Both the position numbers and the translations under genes were made by a program. The notes beneath the pieces are model-generated. The model did no database searches. It saw nothing but the letters and a program-made list of their open reading frames with translations, and was not told the origin of the DNA. This document shows, one piece after another, positions 44,266-53,897 of a stretch of DNA of 64,000 nt (position 1 is the first letter of the stretch; every line of letters starts with the position of its first letter). Source of the DNA: Pontibacter korlensis (GTDB lineage Bacteria > Bacteroidota > Bacteroidia > Cytophagales > Hymenobacteraceae); contig NZ_CP009621.1 of the NCBI RefSeq assembly GCF_000973725.1, positions 2,942,001 through 3,006,000 on the forward strand, in the 5' to 3' direction.

Positions 44266-45529
44266 GTTTGTATTTGTTGATATGCTCTATTACCCACTCC
44301 AACTCCCGTTGGATAGAAAGGGAAAGGTCTTTTTTAAGGTCTTGAGGCAGTACGTCCCAGGTATAGGTTTCCACCTCAAGGTGCTGTGTCATATGGTGTT
44401 GCTGTAGTAATCTTAGCACTTCTGCCACATCCTCTTGTGTGGACTGAAGCCCATTGTATTCTTGCGTAAACAGGGGAACATGGAAATGCGTGCGCCATTC
44501 AACAGCGTTCGGTTTACGGATGTGCTGTAGGGCAAAGGTCAGATCTGGGTATTGCGTCAGCTCTCCATCTATGTTTTTTTCCACTACCTGGTGCAGATAA
44601 GTGTCTTCGGCAAAGGTGGCCATTGTTTCAGCAATGTCAGCACGCGTTTCTATATCCTCAGGTAAGAGTGTTTTAAGTGCAGCGCTAAGTTGGATCTTGC
44701 CAATTCTGATACCGGCATGCTTCAACTTAGCAAAGGCTTCGGCAGGCTTTTCGTATGCCAGCGCAAAGTGGCATACATCATAGCATAGCTGCAGGTGTTC
44801 GTAAATTGCCTCGCGTGCCTCCTCCTTTGTTAAAGAGAGTTTCTCCTGCAAGTGTGGTACGCCTATCGGTACAAGCCACTCCTGGTAATAATTAATTACT
44901 TCTTTCGAGTTTTCAAGTAGCCCGTCTGGCTCTGGCTCAATATCAATATGGATGCTTTTGCCTGTTGCTTGTTTTAGCCTTGCCAGTTCCTCTGTGAGCT
45001 CTACCAGGTGGTTTGTGCACTGGTTGTAGATAGACTTCACCTTCTGATCATCGGCCTCCAGTAGCCAGGGCTTATAGGAGAGAGGAGAGGTAGAGATACC
45101 GCCTTCCATTCCTTCCGGGAGCAGCTCAGCCAATATTCTGGCTAGACGTACAGTATAATCCAAACGCTCTGTGGTGGTCCAGTCGGGGCTGTGCACCTGG
45201 TCTTTAACTGACTGATTATGAAAGCTGCCGTAAGGAAAACCATTCATGGTAAACACATACAGCTCCTGCTCCTGTAGCCAAATCTTAAACTCCTGCAAAC
45301 GGTCTGGCTGCACCATTAGCTCTTCGCTGGCTCTGTTGGAGAGGCGCAACCCAATGCCAAAGGGCTTCTGAGAAGAGAGCTTCGCTTTTAAAGGAGGAAA
45401 GTATGTCTTCAGGTTTTGAAAAGCCTCATCCCAGCTTTCGCCGGGATGTATGTTGGTGCAGTATGTTAGATGATAACCATCGTCCAGAAACATGATGAGG
45501 TGCGTTTTGTGAGACATTAGGCCCATCAA
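44210..45529 (-). CDS. eboE: EboE, xylose-isomerase-like TIM-barrel protein
   Basis: The 439-residue protein belongs to the EboE family, an AP-endonuclease-2/xylose-isomerase-like TIM barrel labelled metabolite traffic protein in databases. Characteristic stretches are DDGYHLTYCTNIHPGESWDEAF at the start, FTMNGFPYGSFHNQSVKDQVHSPDWTTTERLDYT, IHIDIEPEPDGLLENS, YDVCHFALAYEKP and HFHVPLFTQEYNGLQSTQED. His, Glu and Asp residues in these could bind metal. It lies between eboD and eboF. The start may be the first ATG (45529) or the nearby MSHKTH. Confidence 0.9.
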   Translation of the reverse strand: MMGLMSHKTHLIMFLDDGYHLTYCTNIHPGESWDEAFQNLKTYFPPLKAKLSSQKPFGIGLRLSNRASEELMVQPDRLQEFKIWLQEQELYVFTMNGFPYGSFHNQSVKDQVHSPDWTTTERLDYTVRLARILAELLPEGMEGGISTSPLSYKPWLLEADDQKVKSIYNQCTNHLVELTEELARLKQATGKSIHIDIEPEPDGLLENSKEVINYYQEWLVPIGVPHLQEKLSLTKEEAREAIYEHLQLCYDVCHFALAYEKPAEAFAKLKHAGIRIGKIQLSAALKTLLPEDIETRADIAETMATFAEDTYLHQVVEKNIDGELTQYPDLTFALQHIRKPNAVEWRTHFHVPLFTQEYNGLQSTQEDVAEVLRLLQQHHMTQHLEVETYTWDVLPQDLKKDLSLSIQRELEWVIEHINKYKHAENGSPEHRRAHEVTNR

Positions 45530-45551
45530 ATGAAGGCCATCCTATCTTTGA

Positions 45552-46730
45552 TTATACTTGTGTGAGCGGTTGAGGTTGGTATTTTTTCTGTAGATAGAAT
45601 ACCGCCTGCTGTACCAGGTTCTCGTCCATTTCATGTACTTCCTGGCCTACACCTAGCTTCGTTAACAGCATAATCGTAAGTTGCCCGCCCAGGTGCTCAC
45701 GGAACTCACGCAGCCCGTTAACCACCGCCAAACGGCCGTCTGATTCCTGTAAGGCTAGCTCAGGCACAAACAGGCTAAAGCCAAGTTCTTGCAACAAGTT
45801 CAATACATCATCGCGCTCAGGTGCCGTTAACATTCCTTTCAGATGGGAATATACCACATCCAAGGCAATGCCAATGGCTACAGCTTCTCCGTGACGTACG
45901 TTATACTTAGAAAGCTGCTCCAGCTTATGTGCTGCCCAGTGTCCGAAATCCAGCGGACGAGAAGAGCCCATCTCAAAGGGATCAAGGCCGCCAATATGCT
46001 CCACGTGCAGTTCGGCACAACGGTGAATGAGTTGCTGCATGGCTGCCATATCACGGTTTGCCAGCTTCTGAGCGTCCTGCTTTATACTTTGGTAAAAGCT
46101 AATGTCTTTAATCAGGGCCACCTTTACTGCTTCTGAAATGCCAGATCGCCAGTCGCGGTCTTCGAGGGACAGAAGAAAATCGCTGTCATTGATAACGGCA
46201 AAAGGCGGAGCAAATGTGCCCAGGAAGTTCTTCTTTCCGAATGAATTGATACTGTTCTTAACACCTACACCGGAATCGTTTTGTGAGAGTACAGTAGTAG
46301 GAATGCGTATAAGGCGAACACCTCTGTGGGCAATGGCAGCAGCAAAGCCAGCCAGGTCAAGTATGGCTCCACCACCAACAGCTATCAGGTAGGAGTGGCG
46401 GCAAACACCAAACTCGTTGATGGCAGTAAGTATAGTTTGCAGGTGTTCTGAATCGTTTTTGGATTCTTCTCCACCTGTAATCACTAGGGGCTCCGCCACC
46501 AATTGCAGGGTATCTGCATGTGTTTGCGTATAAGCGTGGATCTGCTCCTGTAGCTGAGGGTGTGCCTCTGCTACTCCGCTATCTATCACAAAAAGTGCCT
46601 TACGTGGAGTGGTAGCCTTATCCTGAGCCAGCACATCCTGTAGCAATGTGTTTTCGGGCTTAAAAAGACCTTCTGTAAAGTATACCCCATACCTAAATGG
46701 TACTGCAAAATTCTGTTCTATCGTCTTCAT
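45552..46730 (-). CDS. eboD: EboD, sugar-phosphate cyclase (3-dehydroquinate-synthase-like)
   Basis: The 392-residue protein has the dehydroquinate-synthase fold: NAD site GGGAILDLAGFAAAIAHRGVRLIRIPTT, the loop LSQNDSGVGVKNSIN with GKKNFLGTFAPP, and metal-ligand segments EAVKVALIKD and LDFGHWAAHKLE. It is clearly in the sugar-phosphate cyclase superfamily, but true AroB differs at several positions. The EboD branch's substrate is not established. eboE follows after 22 nt. Confidence 0.9.
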   Translation of the reverse strand: MKTIEQNFAVPFRYGVYFTEGLFKPENTLLQDVLAQDKATTPRKALFVIDSGVAEAHPQLQEQIHAYTQTHADTLQLVAEPLVITGGEESKNDSEHLQTILTAINEFGVCRHSYLIAVGGGAILDLAGFAAAIAHRGVRLIRIPTTVLSQNDSGVGVKNSINSFGKKNFLGTFAPPFAVINDSDFLLSLEDRDWRSGISEAVKVALIKDISFYQSIKQDAQKLANRDMAAMQQLIHRCAELHVEHIGGLDPFEMGSSRPLDFGHWAAHKLEQLSKYNVRHGEAVAIGIALDVVYSHLKGMLTAPERDDVLNLLQELGFSLFVPELALQESDGRLAVVNGLREFREHLGGQLTIMLLTKLGVGQEVHEMDENLVQQAVFYLQKKYQPQPLTQV

Positions 46731-46802
46731 ATCCGAGGGATACTTCTTAAGTTAATGTAATCTTGTTCGGTAATGTATAGCCTCCTGTTCTTTGCTAACG
46801 TA

Positions 46803-47711
46803 TCAGGTAACTGCAAAACTCTTGGCAATATAAATGGAAACAGGTAATAAGAGCAAAACGATCAATCCGTACTGCCAACCTGCAAAACCAGCGGCTATAC
46901 TAGCATTCATCACAATTAATGCCAGGATTCCGGCCTTCACCGCTTTTATGATCAGCTTAGGTTCTTTGGCTGGCATAGCTTTGATAAGCGGCGGGAAGAT
47001 CAGGTAAGCGAACAGTAGCAGGAAAGGCAGGCTATAAAGCAGGTTGAACTGTGGTAGCAACGCAAGGCTCATAATACCTGCAAATACCAGCGCGTACATA
47101 AAAGCAGCACCTTTAAGTGCGGCTGTGTTACCGCCGTGTACCTCGCCACGGCTTACCATGGTAATGGCAGCGATGTATACTATCGGGATAAGGGCCATAA
47201 ACCAGAGCTCCTGCACGGCAGCAGGTATGGCGCTAACGCCCAGCAGCAAGTTACCTCCACGGCAGGCTCCCATATTGATAGGACCGAGAAAGTTCTGATG
47301 CTTGCCTTTCCAGTCGTAGAGGAGGGCGAGCAAGGCAACTAGAAGGGCGATAACGGCACTAGTAGCAGAAACCTGCCATGCAGCCAGTATACCACCTATC
47401 AATAGAGCTGCTCCCAAGGTGGCAGCTCCTGTAACACTTGCTTTTCCACTAGGTATAGGCCTTTCCGGACGCTCCACGCGATCCAGGTCGGCATCAAACA
47501 CATCGTTAAAAACAACGCCGCCGCCATAAAGGCCAATAGTTGCCAACGCCAGCCAGCCCAGTAGGTGTAGATTGCCCCATTCAAAGCCGTTCTCCCACAA
47601 ATGCAACGACAGCAAGGCACCTGAGGCAGCGTAACCTAACATGATGTCTGCGATGGCAGTTATGATGTTAGCTGGACGCATCAGGCGCAAGTATGCTCCA
47701 AGTGTAGTCAT
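46803..47711 (-). CDS. eboC: EboC, UbiA-family prenyltransferase
   Basis: This 302-residue integral membrane protein has about eight hydrophobic helices. The first Asp-rich motif is NDVFDADLDRVERPERPIPSG; the second is reduced to LLYDWKGKHQNF. UbiA enzymes transfer isoprenoid chains to aromatic or other acceptors in the inner membrane. The degenerate second motif leaves open whether this copy is a standard prenyltransferase. It is only 4 nt downstream of eboB, implying coupled expression. Confidence 0.9.
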   Translation of the reverse strand: MTTLGAYLRLMRPANIITAIADIMLGYAASGALLSLHLWENGFEWGNLHLLGWLALATIGLYGGGVVFNDVFDADLDRVERPERPIPSGKASVTGAATLGAALLIGGILAAWQVSATSAVIALLVALLALLYDWKGKHQNFLGPINMGACRGGNLLLGVSAIPAAVQELWFMALIPIVYIAAITMVSRGEVHGGNTAALKGAAFMYALVFAGIMSLALLPQFNLLYSLPFLLLFAYLIFPPLIKAMPAKEPKLIIKAVKAGILALIVMNASIAAGFAGWQYGLIVLLLLPVSIYIAKSFAVT

Positions 47712-47715
47712 GGGT

Positions 47716-48657
47716 TTAGCGTACTATATTTGAGCCCGGCTCACCTGTTGTGTTGATTTCGCCTACTACAGGTGTTTGACCTCCTCTTAAAACAGAGTTG
47801 TCTGAAAACTTCTCGCGCTGGTCTACAGAGGTGCTTTGTAGCCAGTCTGACTCATGCATCTGTCCGCTCTTACCGAAAGAGTCCAAGGCATTCTGGTAGC
47901 AGGTCTTACGCACATCCTCTATGCTTATGCCACGCTCCAGCATCAGGGAAGCAGTTTTAGGAACTGAAAGCGGATCGCTCACGCCCCAGTCGGCGGAGCT
48001 GTTCACGATAATACGCTCCGAACCATACTTCTTCACGATTTCTACCATGCGCTCATTGCCCATTTTAGAGTTCGGGTATATAGTGAAGGCTGCCCAGAAG
48101 CCTCTGTCCAACACATCCTTTACCGTTTCCTCGTTATTGTGATCTATAACCACCATATCCGGTGCAATGCCGTGCTCCAGGCATACTTCCATACTCTTGA
48201 TGGTACCTGCCTTTTTATCACGGTGAGGGGTGTGCACCTGTACTGGCATGTTTACTTCTTTCGCCAGTTCTAGCTGTGCTCTAAAGTATTTGTCTTCTGT
48301 AGGGGTTTGGTCGTCGTAACCTATTTCGCCTACACCAACCACGCCCTCTTTGCATACAAACAGAGGCAGTAGCTCCATTACCTGCTCTGCTAGCGGCTCG
48401 TTGTTAGCCTCTTTTGAGTTAAGGCCAATAGTGCAGTAGTGCTTAATGCCAAACTGGCTTGCCCTGAAACGCTCCCAACCAACCAAGCTGCTGAAGTAGT
48501 CTTTGAATGATCCGGCCTCGGTGCGGGGCTGGCCCAACCAGAAAGCTGGTTCAATAATGGCCACAATGCCTGCCTGGCGCATACGCTCATAATCGTCGGT
48601 AGTGCGGGAGGTCATGTGGATGTGTGGATCTATCAGCATGAGGTTGTGCGTATTCAT
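47716..48657 (-). CDS. eboB: EboB, TatD-family metal-dependent hydrolase
   Basis: The 313-residue amidohydrolase-like TIM barrel contains LIDPHIHMTSRTTDDYERM (HxH metal motif), GVGEIGYDDQTP, VQVHTPHRDKKAGT and VNSSADWGVSDPLSVP (terminal Asp). The sequence matches the TatD-like branch found in ebo clusters rather than housekeeping TatD nuclease. It sits between eboA and eboC on the same strand. Confidence 0.9.
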   Translation of the reverse strand: MNTHNLMLIDPHIHMTSRTTDDYERMRQAGIVAIIEPAFWLGQPRTEAGSFKDYFSSLVGWERFRASQFGIKHYCTIGLNSKEANNEPLAEQVMELLPLFVCKEGVVGVGEIGYDDQTPTEDKYFRAQLELAKEVNMPVQVHTPHRDKKAGTIKSMEVCLEHGIAPDMVVIDHNNEETVKDVLDRGFWAAFTIYPNSKMGNERMVEIVKKYGSERIIVNSSADWGVSDPLSVPKTASLMLERGISIEDVRKTCYQNALDSFGKSGQMHESDWLQSTSVDQREKFSDNSVLRGGQTPVVGEINTTGEPGSNIVR

Positions 48658-48777
48658 ATAGTATGTATTAGCGTTGGGTAAAATTATTATGGTGGTACTA
48701 AAATTGGTTTACCGAAGGTACACCTCTTGCAGCGAAGATCAAAAGTTCAACGCTATCTATGCATACTCGACCAGTTG

Positions 48778-49674
48778 TTATTGTAGTTCCAGGTTCTTTT
48801 CGCCTATCTTGTTCCAGGCTATTTCGCCTTCCTCAACAAGCTCCTTAAGCTGCGGGTGCGAGTTCAGAAGTTCTTTGGCTGACGGATTATTGCTTTCTGC
48901 ACAGGCAAGGGCAGCCGCTTGCTGTTCCAGTTCGTTAGGCTGGGTAAACAACTTCTTTATGTCGTTTAGTATCGCTTCATCTATAAACGGAGCTACCGGC
49001 CGCCATAGTTCCGGAGATACAGTTCTTCCGGCAGCCCAGCGCTCGTGGGCGTAATCAGACAGTATACGGGCTAGTTTTGCGTTTCTGCGTTTCTCAATCC
49101 CATAGATGCGGAAAAGAGGCTTCCCTACAAAAAGGGTTTTAAGCACCATGTTGTTCCAGGCATCCATCTCCATATAATCAGCTGGGTATGGATTATCTAG
49201 GGCTACAGCCTCGAACACATCGCCCATGTTTGTTCTAAAGCCTTCAGCGGCACGTTTACGGAAAAGCTCCGGGTGTGGCAGCAGCGGCAGGGCAGCATAA
49301 AGTGCCACTAGCTCTCTCATGTCAGCTGTGTTAAATAGTGTCTCAATCTGAGAGAAGAAAGATTCCCCATCCTGGTGAGGTAGAGAGAGAAGGAGCAAGG
49401 TGCGGGCAGCCTGGGCTGCACTCCAGTGGCTCGGGTTAAAGCCAGACCGGATCATGTCTGCCATCTGCAGCTCCTGCTGTGTCAGGTGGAGGTTTTCTTT
49501 GCCAATAAAGCGTGGGGCTGCACTAAAGGAGAGGTAAAAGTCTTTGGGCTTTGCTTTCTCAGAGCTTACCAGCTCCATTTTCTGTGTGAGCCACTCCAGC
49601 CCCTGAGAGGTGGTGCTGCGCTCCAATAGCTCTTTTAGGTAAGTAGTAGTAGCTTGGATGTCTGCCTGGTACAC
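48778..49674 (-). CDS. eboA: EboA-domain protein
   Basis: EboA is a roughly 300-residue, mostly alpha-helical protein of unknown biochemical role that begins ebo clusters. Here it is 298 residues with no signal peptide. Recognisable parts are LERSTTSQGLEWLTQKMELV near the start, DMIRSGFNPSHWSAAQAARTLLLLSLP, NTADMRELVALYAALPLLPHPE, and NPYPADYMEMDAWNNMVLKTLFVGKPLFRIYG. About 120 nt separate it from eboB. It is the promoter-proximal gene of the minus-strand eboA-B-C-D-E-F operon. Confidence 0.85.
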   Translation of the reverse strand: MYQADIQATTTYLKELLERSTTSQGLEWLTQKMELVSSEKAKPKDFYLSFSAAPRFIGKENLHLTQQELQMADMIRSGFNPSHWSAAQAARTLLLLSLPHQDGESFFSQIETLFNTADMRELVALYAALPLLPHPELFRKRAAEGFRTNMGDVFEAVALDNPYPADYMEMDAWNNMVLKTLFVGKPLFRIYGIEKRRNAKLARILSDYAHERWAAGRTVSPELWRPVAPFIDEAILNDIKKLFTQPNELEQQAAALACAESNNPSAKELLNSHPQLKELVEEGEIAWNKIGEKNLELQ

Positions 49675-50275
49675 GTGTGTATAAGGGTTAAAAGTTGCGA
49701 TGTAATAGTGCTCCCCAGTGCTTACTCCGGAGAAGTATTGCTATGTAAGAATAGCAGAGTTACCGGAGAAAAACAAACATGCAGGAGAAACCACTATATA
49801 GTTATGCTGCTATTTACATTAAAATTTACGGATTGCGAAAAAGAAGGTTCATGTTGCAACAGGGGTTCTGGAAATTGTGCAAGATAGTTTGCATTGTCAA
49901 ATGACTGGATTTCTCTTGAAAATCTGTTAGATAATGCTGTAGTGGATATTTCTTGCTTTTGTAAATTCTTGTAATACCGATGTTTAGTTAAAAGAGGTGA
50001 TGAAACCTGCTTATAATAGTGCAACATTTTTAGAGCAGCTGCCGTACTAGTCCTGTTGGTTTTGATGCCAACATGCTGAGTATCCACAACTCTGGAATTT
50101 CTATATCTTTTATATAAGTATGTAGCGTAGAAATTAATTGCATCTATTAATGCTGTGTTCGTACTATTTCTAGAGCCGTTTACCCAATACTAGTTTATTA
50201 TTGTGTTATTCGTTATTACTTTTGAACTATTAAAGGTGCTTGGAATGTCTATACCAGTAGAAGCTTGATATAATT
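49675..50275. other. A+T-rich gene-free stretch
   Basis: About 600 bases lie between the divergent starts of eboA and the small 50276 gene. The eboA promoter must lie here. A 97-codon minus-strand ORF (49794-50087) has no recognisable family or clear translation signals and is probably chance. No structured RNA was recognised. Confidence 0.5.
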
Positions 50276-50545
50276 ATGAAGGAACTTGAAAGAATAGAAA
50301 ACGGACTAAAGAAAAGTAACACTTTGCTGTACAAGAATGAAGACAAAGGATTAGCCTGCTCTTTTGTTAATGGTGGCTTAGTGGTAGATTCATTTGTAAT
50401 TGAGGATGACATAATTGCCGATGCACTCTCTCAAAAAGGTTTAAATGGTGTGGTAGAAGGAAGTAACTTTAGTATGCTTCGTAACAACTACGACTGGTTC
50501 TCTTTACATGTGAAAACGAAAAAGCTTTACGAAACCCTGAAGTAA
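50276..50545 (+). CDS. Small hypothetical protein
   Basis: The 89-residue product is lysine-rich at its N-terminus (MKELERIENGLKKSNTLLYKNEDKG). A hydrophobic beta-like core follows (LACSFVNGGLVVDSFVIEDDIIADAL), and it ends DWFSLHVKTKKLYETLK. There is no signal peptide or membrane helix. The strong terminator directly after its stop supports it as a real gene. Family unknown; the genome region around it is accessory-looking and A+T-rich. Confidence 0.6.
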   Translation: MKELERIENGLKKSNTLLYKNEDKGLACSFVNGGLVVDSFVIEDDIIADALSQKGLNGVVEGSNFSMLRNNYDWFSLHVKTKKLYETLK

Positions 50546-50548
50546 CAA

Positions 50549-50576
50549 AAAAGGCAGCCAAACGGCTGCCTTTTCT
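50549..50576. terminator. Bidirectional intrinsic terminator
   Basis: GGCAGCC (50553-50559) pairs with GGCTGCC (50564-50570) around AAAC, with A6 before and TTTT after. It ends both the small hypothetical gene and the convergent YczE gene. Confidence 0.92.
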
Positions 50577-50578
50577 AT

Positions 50579-51241
50579 TTATACCTTAGCCTCGCTGGGT
50601 CCTTTCTCACACAAAACCTCTCTTAGCCGCGCAAACACATTAAGCGACACCTGAAAGACCGGGCTCAGAATAAAAGTATAAAGAAAGGTAACAATATGGA
50701 TAGGGCCACCTAACAGGAAGCCTACTACCAGCACCACACACTCTACCGATATGCGGGCCTTACTTACTGAGAGCCCTGTTCGGTCAGAAATGGTAAGCAT
50801 GAAGCCATCGCGCGGACCGGCGCCTATTCCTCCAGCTACATAAAGGCCTCCTCCTATACCAATAATAAGCATAGCCGCCAGCAGCCACACATAATCAAAC
50901 CAGGTATAAGTAGCCTGAGGGAGTATATCCATCCACAGGAAAAAATCCATGAACGGGCCTATAAGCAGGGCGTTCAGGAATGTGCCGATATTGATGTACT
51001 TTCTGCTTACAAATAGCGAGATGAGTATAAGTACCATTCCCACTATAACACTCCAGGTACCAATGCTCCACCCGAACTTTTCAGAGAAAGCCACATTCAG
51101 GACGTCCCATGGGTGTAAACCTAGATGCTTAACCTTGACAGAAATGGCTATTCCAAGCCCAAAGCACAATAATCCCAGAAAAAAGAAAGTATAACGAATA
51201 ACCCAATTACGCAGGGTATCAGATGTTGTAGACAAAGCCAT
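50579..51241 (-). CDS. YczE/YitT-family membrane protein
   Basis: This 220-residue integral membrane protein has about five to six hydrophobic helices. The family signature is present: FFLGLLCFGLGIAISVKVKHLGLHPWDVLN, the repeat-like GLYVAGGIGAGPRDGFMLTISDRTG, and a C-terminal helix before VFQVSLNVFARLR. YczE-type proteins lack a firm biochemical role; some are linked to antibiotic production or sensing in Bacillus. No neighbour here gives a substrate clue. Confidence 0.85.
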   Translation of the reverse strand: MALSTTSDTLRNWVIRYTFFFLGLLCFGLGIAISVKVKHLGLHPWDVLNVAFSEKFGWSIGTWSVIVGMVLILISLFVSRKYINIGTFLNALLIGPFMDFFLWMDILPQATYTWFDYVWLLAAMLIIGIGGGLYVAGGIGAGPRDGFMLTISDRTGLSVSKARISVECVVLVVGFLLGGPIHIVTFLYTFILSPVFQVSLNVFARLREVLCEKGPSEAKV

Positions 51242-51346
51242 AATGCAAGCTTAAGCAAATCTGTCCATTCTGTCGCCTGCTTTCACTAAAAAACCTATTA
51301 TCTAGAGTAAAAGTACATCAAACCCTTCTCTGTAAGATTAAAACAA

Positions 51347-51373
51347 AAGCCCCACCTTTAGAAGGCGGGGCTT
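51347..51373 (-). terminator. Intrinsic terminator of the outer-membrane receptor gene
   Basis: AAGCCCC-A-CCTT (51347-51358) pairs with AAGG-C-GGGGCTT (51362-51373). Reading leftwards it is followed by TTTTGTTTT. Confidence 0.88.
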
Positions 51374-51398
51374 GGGGTAGATAGGTAGTAGTAAATCT

Positions 51399-53897
51399 TT
51401 ATTGGATGCCACCGGCTCCGCCGCCGTCACCTTGTTTGGTGTCGTCGTTACGGATGCTGCGCTTACGGCGAGGTTTCTGTTTCTCCATTTTACCAAAACG
51501 GTAGTCGAAGGTAACACGTGCGCCCCGGTTGAAGTTGTTAATGCGCATGCGCTGTGTGAAGTCGATCGCCTCTACATCGTTGTTCATCTTCATGCTCTTG
51601 CGGAACGGGTTGTCCAGGCCAAGGCTTATGCCGCCCTTACCCTCGAACAGCTCCTTCTTGAATGCCAGCGTGTGGTAAGAGAATGCTGCGAATTTACCTT
51701 GCAGCTGAATTCTGCGAGAGTTGAAGCCACCGTTGAACTGAGCACTGAAACCCTTGCCGAAGTCATAAGAGGTATTACCGTTGATGTTATACATCCAGCC
51801 GCTGTTCTCATAAAGAGAACTTTTCAGGTCTACAAAGTAGATGTTAGAGCTACCACCAACAGACCATGCTTTTACGGGCTTCACAGAACCAAAAAGGCTG
51901 ATGCCGTAAGTCTTGTTTTGGGCTACGTTGGCAAAAGTCAGGATGGTGTTGTTGTCCTCCAGACGTGGCACTGTCTCAATGGCATTATCTGTTTCGCGCA
52001 TGTACAGGTTGGCACTGATGGAGGCAGTTTTAAAGTAGGTGCTGTAGCCCACCTCGTAAAGGTTGGTAAGTTCAGCATCCAGGTATGGGTTACCACGAAC
52101 GATGGTACCTGGAGCTTGCTCCTGGTCAAATGGATTCAGGAAGAAAAGCGAAGGGCGCTGTATACGCTGCGTATAGTTAGCCTTTAGTGTATGCTTATCT
52201 TTTATAGTATAAGAAAGCGCTACACTTGGAATAAGGTTGTTATAGCTTTCGGAGTAGTTAGCACTCTCCTGTGCACCATCCTGTTTCACCTGGAAATAAT
52301 CTCCCTCAATTTCTGTCTGCTCAAAGCGGGCACCCAACTTTACATTCAGCTTTTGCTTGATGGCAAAGCCATAGGTAGCATAGGAGGCATACACATCTTG
52401 TGCATAATCAAAGTTCAGGTTGCTGTTTACTTCCGAGTCTGTTTCGATGTACCGGTAAACACCATCGCTGCTTACATCCCTGAAGATTGACTTAGCACCT
52501 AGCTCTAGTGTAGTTTTGTTCTCGAACGGATGTACGTAGTCTGCCTGGAAGGTAAGTTCGTTGTTCTGACCATCGTTGTTGTTACGCTGCAGGAAAAAAG
52601 GATCTTCTCCGACAGTGTAGCGATCCTGATAGTTACGGGTGTCCGTGTCCATCATTGTATACTGCGACAGCACTGCCAGTTCATGAGCAGGCTTCCCGAA
52701 GGTGTGCACGTAGTCCAGGTTAAAGTCTGTACCCTGGCGCTTGTTGCGGTTTTGGATGTCAGTGTTGAAGGTTTGCTCCGGATTCTCTACTCCGCCCTCA
52801 GTAAACAGCTGGTTCTGGTCATTTTGCATCTTGAACTGGCCCCCGTTATGGCGTACACCCCCAGAAAGGCTGTTTTTTGCATTGATGTCGTAATCAAAAC
52901 CTAGCTGCGCATTCATGAACCCACCACGTATCTTTGTGTCGCCATACTGCTCACGTACCACTCTGGACTCTTCAGGACCGTTGAAGGTGGTAATATTGCT
53001 CATGTTACCGTGGTTGTAGAACTGCACAGTGCTGGCACTGGCATTGATGCCAAACTTGCCTCTACGCAGGTTCAGGCTACCATTGCCGTTGCTGGCACGA
53101 GTACCGGCTGTAGCGTTAATGGAGCCGCTAACACCTTCTAAGCCACTGTCTTTTTTTGTTATGATGTTGATGATACCGGCAGTGCCTTCCGCATCATACT
53201 TAGCCGATGGGCTGGTGATCACCTCAACCGACTTAATCATATCAGCCGGGATTTGCTTTAGTGCATCAGCCACGCTGCCCGCCATAATAGAGGAAGGCTT
53301 ATTATTGATGAGCACACGCACGTTTCCGCTACCGCGAAGCTGCACGTTGCCATCTGTATCCAGGCTCAGCGAAGGTACTTTCTGCAGTACATCGGCCGCA
53401 TTGCCACCAGAATTGGTAATATCTTTTTCGGCGTTGTATACAGTGCGGTCAATCTTTTCTTCTACAAGAGGCTTCTCACCTGTGATAACTACTTCGTTCA
53501 ATTTCTTGGCATCAGAGGCAAGGGATACAGTACCAACATTAACCTCTGCGTTATCTGAAGAAACCGTAACATTTTCCACCACCTGCAGCTGATAGCCCAG
53601 GAAAGATACATTCAGTTTATATTTGCCAGCAGTAACTTTCTGTAAAGTAAAACGGCCATTATCGTCTGCCATGGTACCGTCAATTGGTTTCCCAGTGCTC
53701 AGGTTGATAAGTGCTACTGTGGCAAACTCGATAGGCTGTTTTGTTTCTGCATCTAGTATCACGCCACTGATCTTGGCATTTCCCTTTGGGGTAGCCATTG
53801 TTGTTCGTTGCTGTGGTGGCCCTGCTTGCTGCGGAGCTTGTGCCCATCCTGTTGTGGTACTTAGGCCAAGCAGGATCAGGAGTAGATTCTTCTTCAT
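51399..53897 (-). CDS. Outer membrane beta-barrel receptor with carboxypeptidase-regulatory-like domain
   Basis: This 832-residue TonB-receptor-like protein (outer-membrane-beta-barrel-3 type) has a signal peptide (LLLILLGLSTTTGWAQ) and a CarboxypepD_reg-like domain (about 43-125, ISGVILDAETKQPIEFATVALINLSTGKPIDG). A plug follows (NEVVITGEKPLVEEKIDRTVYN, ADVLQKVPSLSLDTDGNVQLRGSGNVRVLINNKPSS, KYDAEGTAGIINIITKK), then a barrel. The last residues (KPRRKRSIRNDDTKQGDGGGAGGIQ) are basic, then glycine-rich, and do not form the usual terminal aromatic strand. It is isolated, with no SusD partner, so cargo is unknown. Confidence 0.9.
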   Translation of the reverse strand: MKKNLLLILLGLSTTTGWAQAPQQAGPPQQRTTMATPKGNAKISGVILDAETKQPIEFATVALINLSTGKPIDGTMADDNGRFTLQKVTAGKYKLNVSFLGYQLQVVENVTVSSDNAEVNVGTVSLASDAKKLNEVVITGEKPLVEEKIDRTVYNAEKDITNSGGNAADVLQKVPSLSLDTDGNVQLRGSGNVRVLINNKPSSIMAGSVADALKQIPADMIKSVEVITSPSAKYDAEGTAGIINIITKKDSGLEGVSGSINATAGTRASNGNGSLNLRRGKFGINASASTVQFYNHGNMSNITTFNGPEESRVVREQYGDTKIRGGFMNAQLGFDYDINAKNSLSGGVRHNGGQFKMQNDQNQLFTEGGVENPEQTFNTDIQNRNKRQGTDFNLDYVHTFGKPAHELAVLSQYTMMDTDTRNYQDRYTVGEDPFFLQRNNNDGQNNELTFQADYVHPFENKTTLELGAKSIFRDVSSDGVYRYIETDSEVNSNLNFDYAQDVYASYATYGFAIKQKLNVKLGARFEQTEIEGDYFQVKQDGAQESANYSESYNNLIPSVALSYTIKDKHTLKANYTQRIQRPSLFFLNPFDQEQAPGTIVRGNPYLDAELTNLYEVGYSTYFKTASISANLYMRETDNAIETVPRLEDNNTILTFANVAQNKTYGISLFGSVKPVKAWSVGGSSNIYFVDLKSSLYENSGWMYNINGNTSYDFGKGFSAQFNGGFNSRRIQLQGKFAAFSYHTLAFKKELFEGKGGISLGLDNPFRKSMKMNNDVEAIDFTQRMRINNFNRGARVTFDYRFGKMEKQKPRRKRSIRNDDTKQGDGGGAGGIQ

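Noticed and set aside
49794..50087. 97-codon minus-strand ORF upstream of eboA
   Set aside because: A+T-rich, no recognisable domain or start signals; most likely chance.
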